Shown piece after piece: positions 35,544-45,023 of a DNA stretch of 64,000 bases. The position numbers were made by a program, and so were the translations under genes. Location of the stretch: positions 806,001-870,000 of the forward strand of contig NZ_JAICDG010000004.1 of NCBI RefSeq assembly GCF_022751215.1, written 5' to 3'. The stretch comes from Actinomadura terrae (GTDB taxonomy: Bacteria > Actinomycetota > Actinomycetes > Streptosporangiales > Streptosporangiaceae). Below the pieces are notes generated by a model. The model did not search any database and was not told the origin of the DNA. It was given only the letters and a program-made list of their open reading frames with translations. The first letter of the stretch is position 1. The number at the start of each line of letters is the position of its first letter.

Positions 35544-35946
35544 CGGGCAGCTCCTTGGGCTCTGCTAGGGCGGGGCCGCTCTCCTCGCGGCCGGAGTTCG
35601 AAGAAGCCGCCGCGGACAGCGACTGGGAGACCGACCCTCCGGACTCCCCGGAGAAACGCGCGCCGGTCGCCTTCTTCGGCGGCACCGGGTCATACCCTCC
35701 CGAATGGAAGGGGTGGCACCGGCCGATCCGGCGGATGATCAGCCACGTTCCGCGCGGCGCGCCGTGCGTCTGGAGCGCCTCCAGGCCGTACGCGCTGCAT
35801 GTGGGCTGGAATCGGCACTGCTGCCCGAGCAGGGGACTCAAGAAGCGGCGGTAGGCGCGGACGAGAAGGATCAGCACCCTGGCTACGGGGCCTAGTGCCC
35901 CCGCCGGGTGCTGCGAGGGGAACGGGCCCCCCTGCCGACTCCTCAT
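35536..35946 (-). CDS. yidD: Membrane protein insertion efficiency factor YidD
   Basis: 136 residues. The compact conserved core LLVRAYRRFLSPLLGQQCRF and QPTCSAYGLEALQTHG, then RIGRCHPFHSGGYDPVPP, is the YidD/UPF0161 signature with its Cys pair. Short extensions on both ends are low-complexity. The ATG at 35946 overlaps the rnpA stop by four bases and has AAGGGGCG upstream. It helps YidC insert membrane proteins. Confidence 0.93.
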   Translation of the reverse strand: MRSRQGGPFPSQHPAGALGPVARVLILLVRAYRRFLSPLLGQQCRFQPTCSAYGLEALQTHGAPRGTWLIIRRIGRCHPFHSGGYDPVPPKKATGARFSGESGGSVSQSLSAAASSNSGREESGPALAEPKELPGA

Positions 35947-36308
35947 CTTCGCCCCTTGGACGCGGGCCGCAGCAGCCGATCGAGCGCCGACTCCAGATCC
36001 GCGGCCAGTTCGTCAGGACGCGCCTTCCCCGCTGCGGGGTTGGCGCGCACTACGAGCAGGCTACCCGCTGGGAGTCGGTCCAGGTGCAGCCGCACCAGGT
36101 GCCGCAGCCTCCGCCTCACCGAGTTGCGGACCACGGCGTTCCCGACCGTCCGCGACACGATGAACCCGACAAGCGGCGGCGCCGCTTCGATGCCCTCGTC
36201 CGGTGGAAGCAGGTGAGCGACGACATTGGGCCGTCCGGCGCGGCGACCGCGCCGAACGGCCAACGTGAAGTCGTCCCGCCGCCGCATCCGGTTCCCGGAC
36301 GGCAGCAT
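35943..36308 (-). CDS. rnpA: Ribonuclease P protein component
   Basis: 121 residues starting MLPSGNRMRRRDDFTLAVRR, with the RNR-like conserved helix NAVVRNSVRRRLRHLVR (about 55-72) that binds the P RNA. It helps process tRNA 5' ends. Twelve bases separate it from the upstream rpmH stop, and its stop overlaps yidD. Confidence 0.95.
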   Translation of the reverse strand: MLPSGNRMRRRDDFTLAVRRGRRAGRPNVVAHLLPPDEGIEAAPPLVGFIVSRTVGNAVVRNSVRRRLRHLVRLHLDRLPAGSLLVVRANPAAGKARPDELAADLESALDRLLRPASKGRR

Positions 36309-36320
36309 GGGAGAGGTCGA

Positions 36321-36458
36321 TCAGACCGCGATGCGGGCGCGGCCCTTGCTACGCCGCCCGGAGAGGATGGCGCGCCCGGCGCGGGTGCGCATGCGCAGCC
36401 GGAAGCCGTGCTTCTTGTGGCGACGACGGTTGTTCGGCTGGAAAGTACGCTTGCTCAC
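36321..36458 (-). CDS. rpmH: Ribosomal protein bL34
   Basis: 45 residues, standard length: SKRTFQPNNRRRHKKHGFRL then RMRTRAGRAILSGRRSKGRA. It starts at GTG 36458 and is the first gene of the leftward operon. Its short size makes it easy to overlook. The operon promoter must lie to the right of 36458. Confidence 0.97.
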   Translation of the reverse strand: MSKRTFQPNNRRRHKKHGFRLRMRTRAGRAILSGRRSKGRARIAV

Positions 36459-39378
36459 TCGAGGCTCCAGTGCTGCGGTCGGTTCGTCTTCAAGGGCTCG
36501 ATAACTCGCACCGAGGTTTCGCGTCTGGTCCCCCGCAGCGGGGGCCCACCCGTGCTTCCCAGGAGGGGCGGCCGGCGGGCACGCGTCAGCTCCGTCGATG
36601 CGACTCGACCTCAGAACGTTACGGGCTACTCGGCCATGCGGTCAAACGGAGCGAACCCCGCCCGCCACGTCGGTCTCCCAACACCACCCCCACCACCAAT
36701 CCCAAAACACCCCACCGCCCCCACACCGAGCCCCACCCCGCCCCAGACAGGCCGCACCCCATAGGCAGGCCGCCCCCACCCCGCCGCTCCCCGAATCCGG
36801 CCACCCGCGCACGAACCGTGCCGTTCACCTCCACGCACCCCCGTGGCCGTTCACCCCCCGCACCAACTCCCCGCCAGCGCCGCGCTGGAAGGCGCACGCC
36901 CGTCACGCCTGACGTACTGGGTCAACACAGCCAGCGGCGTCATCGAGGACGCCTGCGACGCCCTAACCCACGTCGGTTCACCGACGGCCGTGCCCCGGCG
37001 GCCCGGCCCCTAGGCGTGGAGTCGCAACACCCGCTCCCGCCCCACCCACTGGGCCTCCACGCCGTCCTCCGCCAGTCGTCGAGCCCGTCCACCAATGTCC
37101 CGCCGCCCACCACAGCCGACCGCTACCGATCACTCATCGCCCCGGCGCCGTTCACCCCCCGTCCGCCACCGGTGTCCGGCCCACAGCGACCCCATCCACC
37201 AACGCCCCCCACGGGGCACCTGTCATGCCACTCGACGCCCCCGACAGCCCACGAGCACGCAACCTCCCTGTCCAAACCGGGGCCCACCCCACCATCTCCT
37301 CGGGGCGCCCGGACGCTCCCCGCATGCCAACGCGCAACCTGGCTGTCCACCCGGGGCCCACCGCCATCTCCTCAGCGCGCCCAGCGACCGTTGCGAGCTG
37401 CCATCGCCTCCCATTGCGCCTACGCCACCACGCATCGCGCCACCGACAGTCGCCCCATCAATGCCATCCCAGCCCCGGGCCCGTCACCCATAGCTGTTAG
37501 TCCTCGCCGTCCTTCCCCGCCAGCCTCCGTCTCGTACCGTCGTTTCCGCCCCTTCCCGGCCCCGTCTCGTGCCATCGCATCTCACCGCTTTTCCCCGGCC
37601 CGCCCGTCACCACTGCTGCCCATGGCTGGCATTGCTCGCAGCCCTTCCCGGCCTGCCCCTCCCGCTTGTACGCCGCCTGCGGCCCTTCCTCGGTAGGCCT
37701 TTCTCTCGTGCTGTCCTCGCCTGCCGCTACCGTTCGCCGGTCGCGGCGGTGGTCCCGCTCTTGCCTGTGGGCCGTCGCCGCTGGCATCGGCCGCTTCTCA
37801 CCTCCATGGTCCGCTCGTCCGACAGCTCCGCCCCGCCGTCGTCCTGAGGTACCGAAACCCATCACCGAAGCTCGCCCACATCTGCTGCTTGCCCCTGCGA
37901 CCGGACCGCCACCTGTCGCCCGCCTTTGTCCGTCGCGACGGCGCCGCCCGCCCTACCCGCCGTTGCGCCGCCCTGCGCTACCGACTATTGCGATTACCCC
38001 GCCAGCTCATCAGAGAGTTGCGCGCCGTAATTGCCCGTCTCCGCCGAGCGCGCCACCGCCCGCTACGGGCCCCGTCCACTACCCGTCACAGCTCCTCGCC
38101 ACGGGACGTCCCACAGGCCTCGGCATATGCCGTCGTCGCGGGCCGTCGTCGCGGGCCGTCGTCGCCTACCGCGCTCGCTGCTGTTGTCCTGTACTTGCTT
38201 TCCACGCCGCCGTCAGTGCGCGGCGGACGGGGTGTCTGCTGTCTGTCGCTTTGGCCTGTCGGCGCGAGTTGTCTGGCCGCGTCAGGGCGCGCTCTTGTCG
38301 CCCCCTTGTCGCCTTGGCGTCGCTCGGCGGCTGTCACGAGTCGCTTTCGGCTCGCTGGCCGGTGCGCCATGCTCGGTCGGTGTCGCGTCGTGTGCTGCTG
38401 CGCGCTGGCGTCGTCATGTCGTCCTGGGCAGCCACGCTGGATTTTGGTGCGTCGCCCACTGCGGTCATGGCCGCTGCTGGGTTGTCGGACGTCGTCGGCC
38501 GTTGCGGCTCGTCTTCGCTGACGGTCCTCCGGTGCTCCCTTCGCCGCTGGGTCGCTTCCCCGGCGTCTGTTACGAACCCGCAGCGGCGCCGACGTGCCTC
38601 TGGTGGGGGCTGGTGTCTGGTTTGGGTGTACGTGGGGCGGAGGAGCGTCTGGCGTCTGCTGCGGATGTTCGTCGCTCAGTGGCAGGAACTCCGCGCGGGC
38701 ATGAGGGGCGGGCGGGGCGTTCTCGCGATGTCTGCCGTCGCTGTATGTCGTCCTTGATCGCCGTCCGCGCATTTTCGCTGCGCTGGTCCTACGGTCTTCG
38801 CTGCCATCCCTCGACGCCATCTCCCTCCTTGCCAGCTGGCGGTTTCTGCGGCGACAGCGTCGTATGGCGTTGGGGTGCTACCTGGTTGTGCCACCCCCCG
38901 GCGCATCGACACGGTGTGCGCCTGGTCACCCTGCTGGGGAGTGCTGGTCGGCGGCGGTCCGAGGGTTGGTTGGGGCTCGGACGCGGCGGTGGGGCCCAGG
39001 AGGCTCTGGGCGGTCGTGTTGCGGACGGCGGCGGGCAGCGTTAGGGTCTCCCGGGCGAGCCGACGTCCCTGATGAAGGAATCTGAAGGTCGGCGTTCGTC
39101 CACCACTCCGCTCCAGACACCCCCCAGCATCGCTCCTCTTCATTGACCGCCGAGGCGGCCGGGGAGCCACCCGATCTCATCTGTCCGGGTCCGCGTCGCG
39201 GGCTTTTACACAGGGCGCTCCATGTTCATGCACAGCATGTGGACAACTCTGTGGACAACTCGTGAGAGAGTAAGTCTTCCGCGTCGCGGCCGTGCCCAAC
39301 GAGACGGGTCGCATCCCGTGGGAGAGCTGGGCAGTCAGGTACTCCGTTCGGCGGAGTTGTGGGGAGGGGACCTTGCGC
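36459..39378. other. 2.9-kb rpmH-dnaA intergenic region
   Basis: Relatives usually have under 1 kb here. From 36650 to 37500 the top strand is C-rich and G-poor; from 37500 to 38700 it is mixed C/T/G with a 13-bp GCCGTCGTCGCGG tandem repeat near 38128-38166. Long open frames on both strands have no domains and Pro/Arg/Ser bias, so I treat them as non-coding. Two DnaA boxes lie at 39238-39258 in front of dnaA. The promoters for both operons must be here but are not assigned. Confidence 0.65.
39238..39258 (-). promoter_or_regulatory. Pair of DnaA boxes upstream of dnaA
   Basis: TGTGGACAA at 39238-39246 and at 39250-39258 (both TTGTCCACA on the other strand), 12 bases apart, about 120 bases before the dnaA start. 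Their placement suits autoregulation of dnaA. Confidence 0.8.
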
Positions 39379-41592
39379 ATGGACGGTCAGGATCTCGGAT
39401 CGGTCTGGGCCCGCACCCTCACCGCACTGGCTGAGAGCGACCTGTCTCCCAGCTACCGCGCATGGCTGCCGATGGTCCGGCCTCTGGCGCTTGTGGAAGG
39501 CACTGCGCTCCTCGCGGCCCCCAACGAATTCGCCAAGGACGCGCTGGAAACACGGCTGCGCAACCTGATCACACAGGCGCTTTCGCATGAGCTCGGCAGG
39601 GAGATCCGTGTCGCGGTGACCGTCCAGCCGGAACCTCCAGGCGGAGGCGGTCCGAGCGAGCCTCTGGCGGCGCCGGTACACGAGTCCGCATACGGCGAAC
39701 GCCCCCATGAAGAGCACGACGGGGACCGCTCCTATACAGATCCCTCCTACGGGGAGCAGCGTCCGTACCCGGAACAGCCTTACAGGCCTCAGTCAGGAGT
39801 TACCCACAGCCCGGGGTCCCTCGGTGGATATCCACAGGGGGACGAGGACCGTGGATGGCCGCAACGGGATTCCGAGCATGGCGGGGCCTATCCGCCTGCG
39901 CCTCGTCCACCCGCGTACGGCGGGCGAGGCGCCCCCTACGACACACGCGAGGGACGCGGCGCCCCGGGCTACCCCGGTGGCCGTGGGCGGCCCCCTGGCG
40001 GTTCGGAGGGGTACGGCCCGGAGAACTACGGACCCGGGCCGGAGTCGTATGGCGGCGAGCTCCCAGGACGGCCGCCGCACGCGCCGTCCCACCTGAACGA
40101 TCGGACACTCGGTCCGCTCCGTCCTGGCAGAGGTGAACCGCAGGGGCCCGAGAATCAGCTCGGCAGCGGCGAACCCCTCCCGGGGCACCCGGAGGACCCC
40201 TACCAGAGCAAGGGGCCCTCAGACCAGTACAGGACCGAGAAGCCGTACCGCCCAGAGGACCAGTACCGGGACGACCAATACAGAGCGGAAGAGCCCTACC
40301 GCTCGGAGGAGCCCTACCGCGGCGAGCCCGGTTTCCGGGACGAAGAGGTCGCTGAGACGCGCGGCCCCGGTAGCGGCCCAGGTTCAAGCCCAGGTGGCGG
40401 TGTTCCTAAGGGCAACCCCGGCAACCCCGGCGCCGCTCCAAGCGGCCCAAGCGGCCCAGGCGGCCCGAGCGGTCCCGGTGCCCCCGCCAGCCCCGGTGGG
40501 TCGAGCGCTCCGGGAGACGCCGGCTCCTCCGGGCAGGGTTCCGGCGCGTCCGAGCATGCGCGGCTCAACCCGAAGTACACCTTCGAGACGTTCGTCATCG
40601 GCTCCTCGAACCGGTTCGCGCATGCGGCGGCCGTCGCGGTCGCCGAGCAGCCCGCCAAGGCGTACAACCCGCTGTTCATCTACGGTGACTCCGGCCTGGG
40701 CAAGACGCACCTCCTCCACGCGATCGGGCATTACGCGCAGAGCCTTTTCAATGGGGCGCGTGTCCGTTATGTGAGCTCCGAGGAGTTCACGAACGACTTC
40801 ATCAACTCGATCCGCGACGGCAAAGCGGACGGTTTCCGGCGCCGCTATCGTGATGTGGACATCCTTCTCGTCGACGACATCCAGTTCCTTGAAGGCAAGG
40901 AACAGACGCAGGAGGAGTTCTTCCACACCTTCAACACGCTGCACAACGCGAGCAAGCAGATCGTGATCTCCAGTGACCGGCCGCCCAAGGAGCTGGTGAC
41001 GTTGGAGGACCGGCTCCGCAACCGGTTCGAGTGGGGGCTGACGACCGACGTGCAACCGCCCGAGTTGGAGACGCGGATCGCCATCCTTCAGAAGAAGGCC
41101 CGCCAGGAGGGCCTGGCCGCGCCGCCCGACGTGCTGGAGTTCATCGCCTCGCAGATCGCGACGAACATCCGCGAGCTGGAGGGCGCGCTGATCCGGGTGA
41201 CGGCGTTCGCGAGCCTGAACCGGCAGTCGGTGGACATGAAGTTGGCGGAGATCGTCCTGAAGGACCTCATCCCCAACGACTCCGGGCCGGAGATCACGGC
41301 CGCGATGATCATGGCGCAGACGGTCGAGTACTTCGGCACGACGATCGAGGACCTGTGCGGGCCGTCGCGTTCGCGGATGCTGGTGACCGCACGGCAGATC
41401 GCGATGTACCTGTGCCGGGAGCTGACGGAGCTGTCGCTCCCCAAGATCGGCCAGCAGTTCGGCGGCCGCGACCACACCACGGTCATGCACGCCGAGCGCA
41501 AGATCCGGTCGCTGATGGCCGAGCGCCGCGCCATCTACAACCAGGTCACCGAGCTCACAGGGCGGATCAAGCACCAGGCTCGCAAGCGCTGA
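39379..41592 (+). CDS. dnaA: Chromosomal replication initiator DnaA with very long domain II
   Basis: 737 residues against 450-650 in most bacteria. Domain I (1-85) includes MVRPLALVEGTALLAAPNEF. Domain II (about 86-395) is a Gly/Pro/Tyr/Glu-rich linker with EEPYRSEEPYRGEP-like repeats. Domain III starts at NPKYTFETFVIGSSNRFAHA (397) with Walker A GDSGLGKTH (436) and Walker B VDILLVDDIQFLEG. Domain IV ends with the DnaA signature GGRDHTTVMHAERKI (about 696), which reads DnaA boxes. ATG 39379 is used; TTG two codons upstream is nearer to the GGGGAGGGG site and is possible. Confidence 0.96.
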   Translation: MDGQDLGSVWARTLTALAESDLSPSYRAWLPMVRPLALVEGTALLAAPNEFAKDALETRLRNLITQALSHELGREIRVAVTVQPEPPGGGGPSEPLAAPVHESAYGERPHEEHDGDRSYTDPSYGEQRPYPEQPYRPQSGVTHSPGSLGGYPQGDEDRGWPQRDSEHGGAYPPAPRPPAYGGRGAPYDTREGRGAPGYPGGRGRPPGGSEGYGPENYGPGPESYGGELPGRPPHAPSHLNDRTLGPLRPGRGEPQGPENQLGSGEPLPGHPEDPYQSKGPSDQYRTEKPYRPEDQYRDDQYRAEEPYRSEEPYRGEPGFRDEEVAETRGPGSGPGSSPGGGVPKGNPGNPGAAPSGPSGPGGPSGPGAPASPGGSSAPGDAGSSGQGSGASEHARLNPKYTFETFVIGSSNRFAHAAAVAVAEQPAKAYNPLFIYGDSGLGKTHLLHAIGHYAQSLFNGARVRYVSSEEFTNDFINSIRDGKADGFRRRYRDVDILLVDDIQFLEGKEQTQEEFFHTFNTLHNASKQIVISSDRPPKELVTLEDRLRNRFEWGLTTDVQPPELETRIAILQKKARQEGLAAPPDVLEFIASQIATNIRELEGALIRVTAFASLNRQSVDMKLAEIVLKDLIPNDSGPEITAAMIMAQTVEYFGTTIEDLCGPSRSRMLVTARQIAMYLCRELTELSLPKIGQQFGGRDHTTVMHAERKIRSLMAERRAIYNQVTELTGRIKHQARKR

Positions 41593-42335
41593 TCAACAGC
41601 CCTGTGGACAACGCTCCGGGACGGCGCCGGAGATCATCGGATGCTTGTGGACGGCGCGCGTACGCCCGCCCGGCGGTTGTGGAAAGCTCGCAGGGGCAGG
41701 CGGCGGCCGCGATGTGGCCGGTAGAGCCCGGTAGGGGCCGCGTCCGCCCGTCCCGAAGCAGGAGGAAATACCGGAAAACGCGACAGAACACGGAGCTCGC
41801 AATTCACAGCCTGGGGAAAACTCTGGGGATCTCCGTGGATAAGCCAGGGGAAAACCTGCGGACAACCTGAGGACGACTCGTGGACGGATTGTGGACCGGC
41901 TGGGACGGCCGCCCGGCATCATGGGGACGAACTCGTGGACAGGCTGGGGACTTCCTGGGGACGGCCTGGGGACGGCCTCGGCGATCACCCGTCATTGTCA
42001 CCGGAGGCCGCGTCGCGCCGGGAGAACCTGCGGAGAACTCGTGGACAACCGGGGGAAGACATGGGGATGACGTGTGGGGACGGATCCGTCGTCCTCAGGC
42101 GCCGTCGCGTCGTCCACGGGTCATGCACAGCCCCGGTGGACGAAGATTCGCGTCCTCACCTGGGACGATGCGTGATATCCACACTATCCACGGCCCCTAT
42201 GACTAGTACTGCACTACTTCTCTACTCAAGAAAAGATCCATCTCAAGTCAGGGCCTGGGGACAACGTGCCCCGCGTGCGCCGACCGAGATCTCTCCACCT
42301 CACCCTTGTCCGAAACCTGAAGGAGGCGGGTCCAC
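41593..42335. other. oriC: Replication origin oriC (dnaA-dnaN intergenic region)
   Basis: 743 bases with DnaA-box matches on both strands: TGTGGACAA (41603), CGTGGATAA (41834), TGCGGACAA (41857), CGTGGACAG (near 41936), CGTGGACAA (42040), ATATCCACA (42175) and CTATCCACG (42184). An A/T-richer stretch at 42196-42250 (GACTAGTACTGCACTACTTC and onward) is the best candidate unwinding element. Location and box density fit an actinobacterial oriC. Only the first box is a full consensus; most others differ by one base. Confidence 0.9.
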
Positions 42336-43478
42336 TTGAAGTTCCGCATCGACAGAGACGCCCTCGCCGACGCCGTCGCCTGGACCGCGCGCACGCTCCC
42401 GGTCCGTCCCCCCGTCCCGGTGCTGGCGGGCATGCACATCGTGGCCGGGGGCGAAGGCAACAGCGACCGGTTGAAGCTCTCCGCGTTCGACTACGAGGTC
42501 TCCGCACAGGTCTCCACGGACATCGACGTGGAGGAGGCCGGTACCGCCCTGGTGTCCGGACGCCTGCTCGCCGAGATCTCCCGCAGCCTTCCTCCACACC
42601 CTGTGGAGGTGACGACGGACGGCGCGAAGGTGATGCTCCGCTGCGGCAGTGCGAAGTTCACACTTCTCACCATGCCTGTGGAGGACTACCCGACCCTGCC
42701 GGAGATGCCGCCGGCGGCGGGCGCCGTGGGCAGTGACGAGTTCGCGGCCGCCGTGGCCCAGGTCGCCATCGCTGCGGGCAAGGACGACACCATCCCCATG
42801 CTCACCGGCGTTCGTGTGGAAATCGAGGGGGAGACCGTCACCCTCGCCTCTACCGACCGCTACCGCCTGGCCGTCCGCGAACTGCACTGGAAGCCGGAGC
42901 GCCCGGACTTCTCCGCCGTCGCGCTCGTCCCGGCCAAGACCCTCGCCGACACCGCGAAGTCGCTGACTGCCGGTGCGGAGGTCTCGATCGCGCTCGCCGG
43001 GACGGGCGGCAGCGGCGAGGGCATGATCGGCTTCGAGGGCGGCGGCCGCCGCACGACCTCGCGGCTGCTGGACGGCGACTTCGTCAAGTACCGGTCGCTG
43101 CTGCCGAGCGAGTACGCGGGCCTCGCCGAGATCCAGACGGGCCCGTTCATCGAGGCCGTCAAGCGCGTGTCCCTCGTCGCCGAGCGGAACACCCCCGTGC
43201 GGCTCTCATTCAGCCAGGGAGAGGTCGTCCTGGAAGCCGGGACCGGGGATGAGGCTCAGGCCGTCGAGGCGCTTGAGGCGACGCTGGAGGGCGAGGACAT
43301 CGACATCGCCTTCAACCCCCAGTTCCTGCTCGACGGGCTCTCAGCGATCGGCTCGGACGTCGCCAGGCTGTCCTTCACCACCCCGACCAAGCCCGCCGTC
43401 CTCACCGGCAAGCCGCCGCAGGACGGCGAGAACCCGAACTACCGTTATCTGATCATGCCTGTGCGGTTGTCTGGGTAA
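42336..43478 (+). CDS. dnaN: DNA polymerase III sliding clamp, beta subunit
   Basis: 380 residues with the three-domain clamp fold. It begins MKFRIDRDALADAVAWTART, with FDYEVSAQVSTDID, the second domain at VGSDEFAAAVAQVAIAAGKD and LASTDRYRLAVREL, and the C-terminal NPNYRYLIMPVRL that lines the client pocket. TTG start at 42336 with AAGGAGG ten bases upstream. It forms a ring around DNA and tethers polymerases. It follows oriC directly. Confidence 0.97.
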   Translation: MKFRIDRDALADAVAWTARTLPVRPPVPVLAGMHIVAGGEGNSDRLKLSAFDYEVSAQVSTDIDVEEAGTALVSGRLLAEISRSLPPHPVEVTTDGAKVMLRCGSAKFTLLTMPVEDYPTLPEMPPAAGAVGSDEFAAAVAQVAIAAGKDDTIPMLTGVRVEIEGETVTLASTDRYRLAVRELHWKPERPDFSAVALVPAKTLADTAKSLTAGAEVSIALAGTGGSGEGMIGFEGGGRRTTSRLLDGDFVKYRSLLPSEYAGLAEIQTGPFIEAVKRVSLVAERNTPVRLSFSQGEVVLEAGTGDEAQAVEALEATLEGEDIDIAFNPQFLLDGLSAIGSDVARLSFTTPTKPAVLTGKPPQDGENPNYRYLIMPVRLSG

Positions 43479-43573
43479 GGCCCGATCCTGGGGCAATACC
43501 CGGGAACGACCGATCCGCCAGGGGAACCGCCCCTGCGGAGCCCGCGCAGCACCGTACGTACAGGGGAGTGAGC

Positions 43574-44494
43574 ATGGAGCTTGGGATCATCGGCCTGGGC
43601 AAGATGGGCGGCAACATGGCAGAACGCCTGCGCCGCGGCGGTCACACCATCGTCGGCTATGACCGCGACCCCGGTGTGAGCGATGTCGGCTCGGTGGAAG
43701 AGCTCGTGCAACGCCTCTCGCCCCCGCGCGCCGTCTGGGTGATGGTGCCCGCAGGCAAACCCACCCACGAAACCATCGAAAAGCTGGGGGAGATCCTCCA
43801 GCCGGGCGACACCGTCGTGGACGGCGGCAACTCCCACTATGTGGACGACCAGAAGCACGGGGAGGAACTCGCCACCAAGGGCATCGGCTTCGTGGACTGC
43901 GGTGTCAGTGGCGGCGTGTGGGGGCTACAGAACGGCTACGCCCTCATGGTCGGCGGCGATGAGGACAACGTGAAGCGGCTCATGCCGATCTTCGAGACCC
44001 TCAAGCCCGAGGGGGAGTTCGGGTTCGTCCACTCCGGCAAGATCGGCGCCGGGCACTTCGTCAAGATGGTCCACAACGGCATCGAGTACGCGATGATGCA
44101 GGCCTTCGGCGAGGGCTACGAGCTGATCGAGGCCAGCGACATCGTCACCGACGTGCCCGCGACCTTCCACAGCTGGCAGGAGGGCACGGTCATCCGGTCC
44201 TGGCTGCTGGACCTGCTGAACCGCGCGCTCGCCGGCGACCCGGAGCTCGACGACATCCGCGGGTACGCCAACGACTCCGGCGAGGGCCGCTGGACGGTCC
44301 AGGCAGCCGTCGACCACGCCGTCCCGCTGCCGGCGATCACGGCGTCCCTCTTCGCTCGCTTCGCCTCCCGTCAGGACGACTCGCCCGCCATGCGGGTGGT
44401 CGCCGCGCTCCGCAACCAGTTCGGCGGTCACGCGGTCGAATCCGCCAAGGGCGCCGACTCCCCCGGCGCGGACGTGACCCCGCCCCAGGTCTGA
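43574..44494 (+). CDS. gnd: 6-phosphogluconate dehydrogenase, decarboxylating (short form)
   Basis: 306 residues, the shorter GndA/YqeC-like type. Rossmann start MELGIIGLGKMGGNMAERL, the VVDGGNSHYVDD substrate loop, DCGVSGGVWGLQNGYALMVG and KMVHNGIEYAMMQAFGEGYE with the catalytic Lys. It oxidises 6-phosphogluconate to ribulose 5-phosphate and reduces a nicotinamide cofactor (NAD or NADP not resolved). ATG 43574 has GGGGAG five bases upstream; a GTG six bases earlier is possible. gnd between dnaN and recF is common in streptomycetes and relatives. Confidence 0.95.
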   Translation: MELGIIGLGKMGGNMAERLRRGGHTIVGYDRDPGVSDVGSVEELVQRLSPPRAVWVMVPAGKPTHETIEKLGEILQPGDTVVDGGNSHYVDDQKHGEELATKGIGFVDCGVSGGVWGLQNGYALMVGGDEDNVKRLMPIFETLKPEGEFGFVHSGKIGAGHFVKMVHNGIEYAMMQAFGEGYELIEASDIVTDVPATFHSWQEGTVIRSWLLDLLNRALAGDPELDDIRGYANDSGEGRWTVQAAVDHAVPLPAITASLFARFASRQDDSPAMRVVAALRNQFGGHAVESAKGADSPGADVTPPQV

Positions 44495-45023
44495 CCCGCC
44501 CTGGTCTGATGGTCCGACCACGGGCCGACCGGTCACCGGTCGGCCCGCCCCGCCCGCCGGTACCCGCATGCCCTCTGGGTGACGCCTCCCGCAGGCGGCG
44601 GCCCCACCCGCGACACAGCTTCCCGCCGCAGGCAGCGGCCCCACCGGCGGCACAGTCGCCGAGGCACTCTCCGAAGGCCGGGCGCCTGTCGCGGAGGGGC
44701 TGGGCGCCCGTTGCAGAGGGCCGATGTCCGCTGTGGAAGGTCGGGCGTCCGCTACGGAAGGCCGGAGCGTGCCTTCAATGAGGGGCCGACGGCCGTCTAG
44801 GCCGTTCTGCGCGCCCCGTCGGTGCTCTGCTCCCCCCGGCCCCCGGCCAGCCCGGCTGGTCTTGCCGGGGGACGACTCGCGGCCGAGTTATCCACAGGCG
44901 TGGATTTTTTGGCCGGACGCCGCTCATCCGCCGGACAATGGGTCCCATGGCCGATGAGGCGGCCGGGAGCGGGCGGAGGTGCGGGGGGCATGTGGTGGAC
45001 GAGAGGCTCTACGCTCGTGTCCC
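44495..45023. other. gnd-recF intergenic region
   Basis: 529 bases with the gnd terminator (44522-44546) and a consensus DnaA box TTATCCACA at 44888-44896. Repeated GGAAGGxCGGxCGCC-like phrases (44660-44800) give it a low-complexity look. No gene seen. Confidence 0.6.
44522..44546 (+). terminator. Terminator of gnd
   Basis: Perfect 11-bp hairpin GGGCCGACCGG with complement, loop TCA, 27 bases past the stop; no T tract. Confidence 0.65.

Noticed and set aside
38128..38166. GCCGTCGTCGCGG repeat as possible iterons of a second origin
   Set aside because: Only three copies, no DnaA boxes nearby and no similarity to known iterons; simple slippage is enough.
36470..38757. Long plus-strand frames of 408 and 363 codons between rpmH and dnaA
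   Set aside because: Composition is Pro/Arg/Ser low-complexity with no ribosome sites, domains or codon-position bias; better explained by skewed non-coding DNA.
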